From Aeromicrobium sp. (GTDB lineage: Bacteria > Actinomycetota > Actinomycetes > Propionibacteriales > Nocardioidaceae), in NCBI GenBank assembly GCA_025965115.1, contig JAOPXO010000224.1:1-37504 (forward strand): a stretch of 37,504 nucleotides of DNA, in the 5' to 3' direction. Made by a program: the position numbers and the translations under genes. Position 1 is the first letter of the stretch; every line of letters starts with the position of its first letter. Below the pieces are notes generated by a model. That model saw nothing but the letters and a program-made list of their open reading frames with translations, had not been told where the DNA came from and did not search any database. Positions 35,927 to 37,504 of this stretch are shown one piece after another.

Positions 35927-37296
35927 GACTCGCGAGCTCGCAGGGACGCTGGCTGCTGGCCGCAATGATCCTCGGCACGGGCATGGCGTTCCTGGACGGA
36001 TCAATCGTCTCGCTCGCTCTGCCGGCCATCAACCGCGACCTCGACGCCGGGGTCGCCGGCCTGCAGTGGGTCGTCAACGCCTACACGCTCACGCTCGCTG
36101 CGCTGATCCTGGTCGGTGGCTCACTCGGTGACCGCCTGGGTCGGCGCAAGGTCTTCGTGGTCGGAGTCGTGTGGTTCGCGGTCGGCTCGATACTGTGCGC
36201 GGCCTCGCCGACGATTGAGGTGCTGGTCGCCGCGCGCGGTCTGCAGGGCATCGGTGCCGCGCTGCTGACGCCCGGAAGCCTGGCCATCATCTCGGCCTCG
36301 TTCGTGGCGGAAGACCGTGGCAAGGCGATCGGTGTGTGGTCCGGCATGGCCGGTGTCACGACCGCAATCGGGCCGTTGGTCGGTGGCTGGCTTGTGGATG
36401 CGGTCGGCTGGCGGTCGATCTTCTGGATCAACGTGCCCCTGGCGGCCGTCGTGGTGTGGCTCGCAATCGTCCACGTGCCCGAGACGACGGGGGAGCAGGA
36501 CAAGCTCGACATCAATGGCGCCATCCTCACCGCAGGTGGGCTTGCCTTTCTGACGTACGGACTGGTCGAGAAGTCCTGGACCTTCGGCGCGATCGGGGTC
36601 GTGGTGCTGGCGGCATTTGTCTGGCAACAGAAGGTGACGCCGCACGCGCTGGTGCCTCTCAGCCTGTTCGCCGACCGCGTGTTCACCGCGGCGAACATCT
36701 GCACGTTCGCGATCTATGGTGCACTCAGCGGTTCGATGTTCCTGTTGGTGCTGCAGCTGCAGTACGTCAGCGGCTATTCACCGCTCGTTGCCGGCATCGC
36801 GACGATCCCGGCGACGATCCTGATGCTGCTGTTCTCAGGCCGGGCCGGTGCGCTCGGCGCCCGGATCGGCCCGCGCTGGCCGATGACCTTCGGCCCGCTG
36901 ATCTGCTCGATCGGGCTCCTGCTGATGCTCCGCATCGGCGAGGATGCGAGCTTTGTGACCGATGTGCTCCCCGGCACGATCGTCTTCGGCATCGGCATCA
37001 CCTTGCTGGTGGCACCGTTGACGACGGCGGTGCTGGCCGCCGCACCGCAATCACAGGCCGGCATCGCTTCGGGCATCAACAACGCGGTCGCGCGTACGGC
37101 GTCCTTGCTCGCGGTGGCCGCGATCCCGCCGATCGCTGGCATCGCTGGCAGCGACTTCGCCAAGCCGTCGGTGTTCTCGCCCGGATTTCATACCGGGATC
37201 CTGATCTGCGCCGGGATGCTCATCGCCGCCGGTCTCTGCGCCGTGTCGCTGATCCATGGCCACAAGGTCAGCCCACAGGCACTCCGAACGGATTGA
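35923..37296 (+). CDS. MFS transporter, DHA2 (EmrB/QacA) drug-efflux type
   Basis: 457 residues from ATG 35923. About 14 hydrophobic segments fit the DHA2 family. The N-terminus MAFLDGSIVSLALPAINRDL carries the motif D1 (LDxTIVNVALP-like), GDRLGRRKVFVVGV is motif A, and RGLQGIGAALLTPGSLAII is motif B. These pumps export drugs or toxic metabolites with proton motive force. It starts within the amidohydrolase stop codon (ATGA), so both may handle the same compound. No adjacent TetR or MarR regulator. The promoter of ssrA begins right at its stop codon. Confidence 0.95.
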   Translation: MRLASSQGRWLLAAMILGTGMAFLDGSIVSLALPAINRDLDAGVAGLQWVVNAYTLTLAALILVGGSLGDRLGRRKVFVVGVVWFAVGSILCAASPTIEVLVAARGLQGIGAALLTPGSLAIISASFVAEDRGKAIGVWSGMAGVTTAIGPLVGGWLVDAVGWRSIFWINVPLAAVVVWLAIVHVPETTGEQDKLDINGAILTAGGLAFLTYGLVEKSWTFGAIGVVVLAAFVWQQKVTPHALVPLSLFADRVFTAANICTFAIYGALSGSMFLLVLQLQYVSGYSPLVAGIATIPATILMLLFSGRAGALGARIGPRWPMTFGPLICSIGLLLMLRIGEDASFVTDVLPGTIVFGIGITLLVAPLTTAVLAAAPQSQAGIASGINNAVARTASLLAVAAIPPIAGIAGSDFAKPSVFSPGFHTGILICAGMLIAAGLCAVSLIHGHKVSPQALRTD

Positions 37297-37324
37297 TTGG
37301 CCTGTCTGCCGACCGGCGTATGAT
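37297..37324 (+). promoter_or_regulatory. Promoter of ssrA
   Basis: TTGGCC (37297-37302) and TATGAT (37319-37324) with a 16-nt spacer. Transcription would start near 37331, giving a roughly 30-nt precursor before the mature tmRNA end at 37361, as expected for RNase P processing. Confidence 0.55.
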
Positions 37325-37360
37325 GGGGTTGTCGCTTCGGCGGCGTTTGAAAACTCAAGA

Positions 37361-37504
37361 GGGGCTGATCGGTTTCGACTAAGGTCGTTCGATTCAGGTG
37401 AAGCGGGTAGAGGATCCAGGGTTATCTCTTTAACGATCTCTGGAAACCAACAAGTGCCGATTCAAAGCGCACTGACTTCGCCCTCGCTGCTTAAGCGATA
37501 GGTG
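37361..37504 (+). ncRNA. ssrA: Transfer-messenger RNA (ssrA), 5' part, cut by window end
   Basis: The mature 5' end is recognisable as GGGGCTGATCGGTTTCGAC, the conserved tRNA-like acceptor start. After an Ala resume codon at 37456 the tag reads ADSKRTDFALAA followed by TAA (37492-37494), and ends in the LAA degron recognised by ClpXP-type proteases. Mycobacterial tags are close (ADS...YALAA). The 3' half, including the CCA-side acceptor strand, lies beyond the window. It works with SmpB (34560) to rescue stalled ribosomes. Confidence 0.97.

Overview
The window looks like chromosomal DNA from a high-GC actinomycete. SecA, PrfB, FtsE, FtsX, SmpB and tmRNA are all actinobacterial in type, start codons are often GTG, and gene packing is very tight. 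The overall gene content suggests a Nocardioidaceae-like organism (Aeromicrobium/Nocardioides type); that placement is inference only.

Layout: (1) 1-6525, + strand: the end of a LuxR-type response regulator, a YcaQ-like DNA glycosylase, secA, a WS/DGAT-type acyltransferase and a DUF6912 protein, with a small excisionase-type HTH gene divergent from the acyltransferase. (2) 6522-13392, - strand: a PspA/IM30-DUF2505 pair, then a surface-glycosylation locus with a GT2-GtrA fusion, a GT39 membrane glycosyltransferase, a histidine kinase and a PhoP-like response regulator. A Gly/Gln-rich membrane-anchored peptide gene lies divergently at 13522. Tandem 11-bp-period CTGTGA-type sites lie in the divergent promoter and in front of the GT39 gene. 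(3) 13804-19572: a TetR regulator, a large secreted penicillin-acylase-family hydrolase, a 49-residue membrane protein, a ferritin-like protein, a HIT protein and a DUF5302 protein. (4) 19595-20701: prfB. (5) 20698-31515: accessory block between prfB and ftsE. It holds a MarR-controlled glutathione cassette (gshA-gshB-MAPEG-gamma-glutamyl hydrolase) and a sugar import/oxidation operon (ABC ATPase, permease, lipoprotein, Gfo/Idh/MocA dehydrogenase, sugar isomerase-like protein) with a divergent ROK regulator. (6) 31563-37504: ftsE, ftsX, a coiled-coil M23 peptidase, smpB, an amidohydrolase, a DHA2 drug-efflux MFS protein, and the 5' part of ssrA, cut by the window end after the tag codons.

The most interesting parts are the complete glutathione pathway in a lineage that normally makes mycothiol, and the two-component/glycosyltransferase/Gly-rich-peptide locus, where three proteins carry Gly-rich extracytoplasmic segments and two promoters share PhoP-box-like repeats. 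Two further patterns recur. Many genes have a -10-like hexamer 6-7 nt before the start codon (leaderless mRNAs). Three convergent gene pairs end in one shared CTAG. No rRNA, tRNA, CRISPR array or insertion sequence was seen. No gene-free stretch exceeds about 300 bases.
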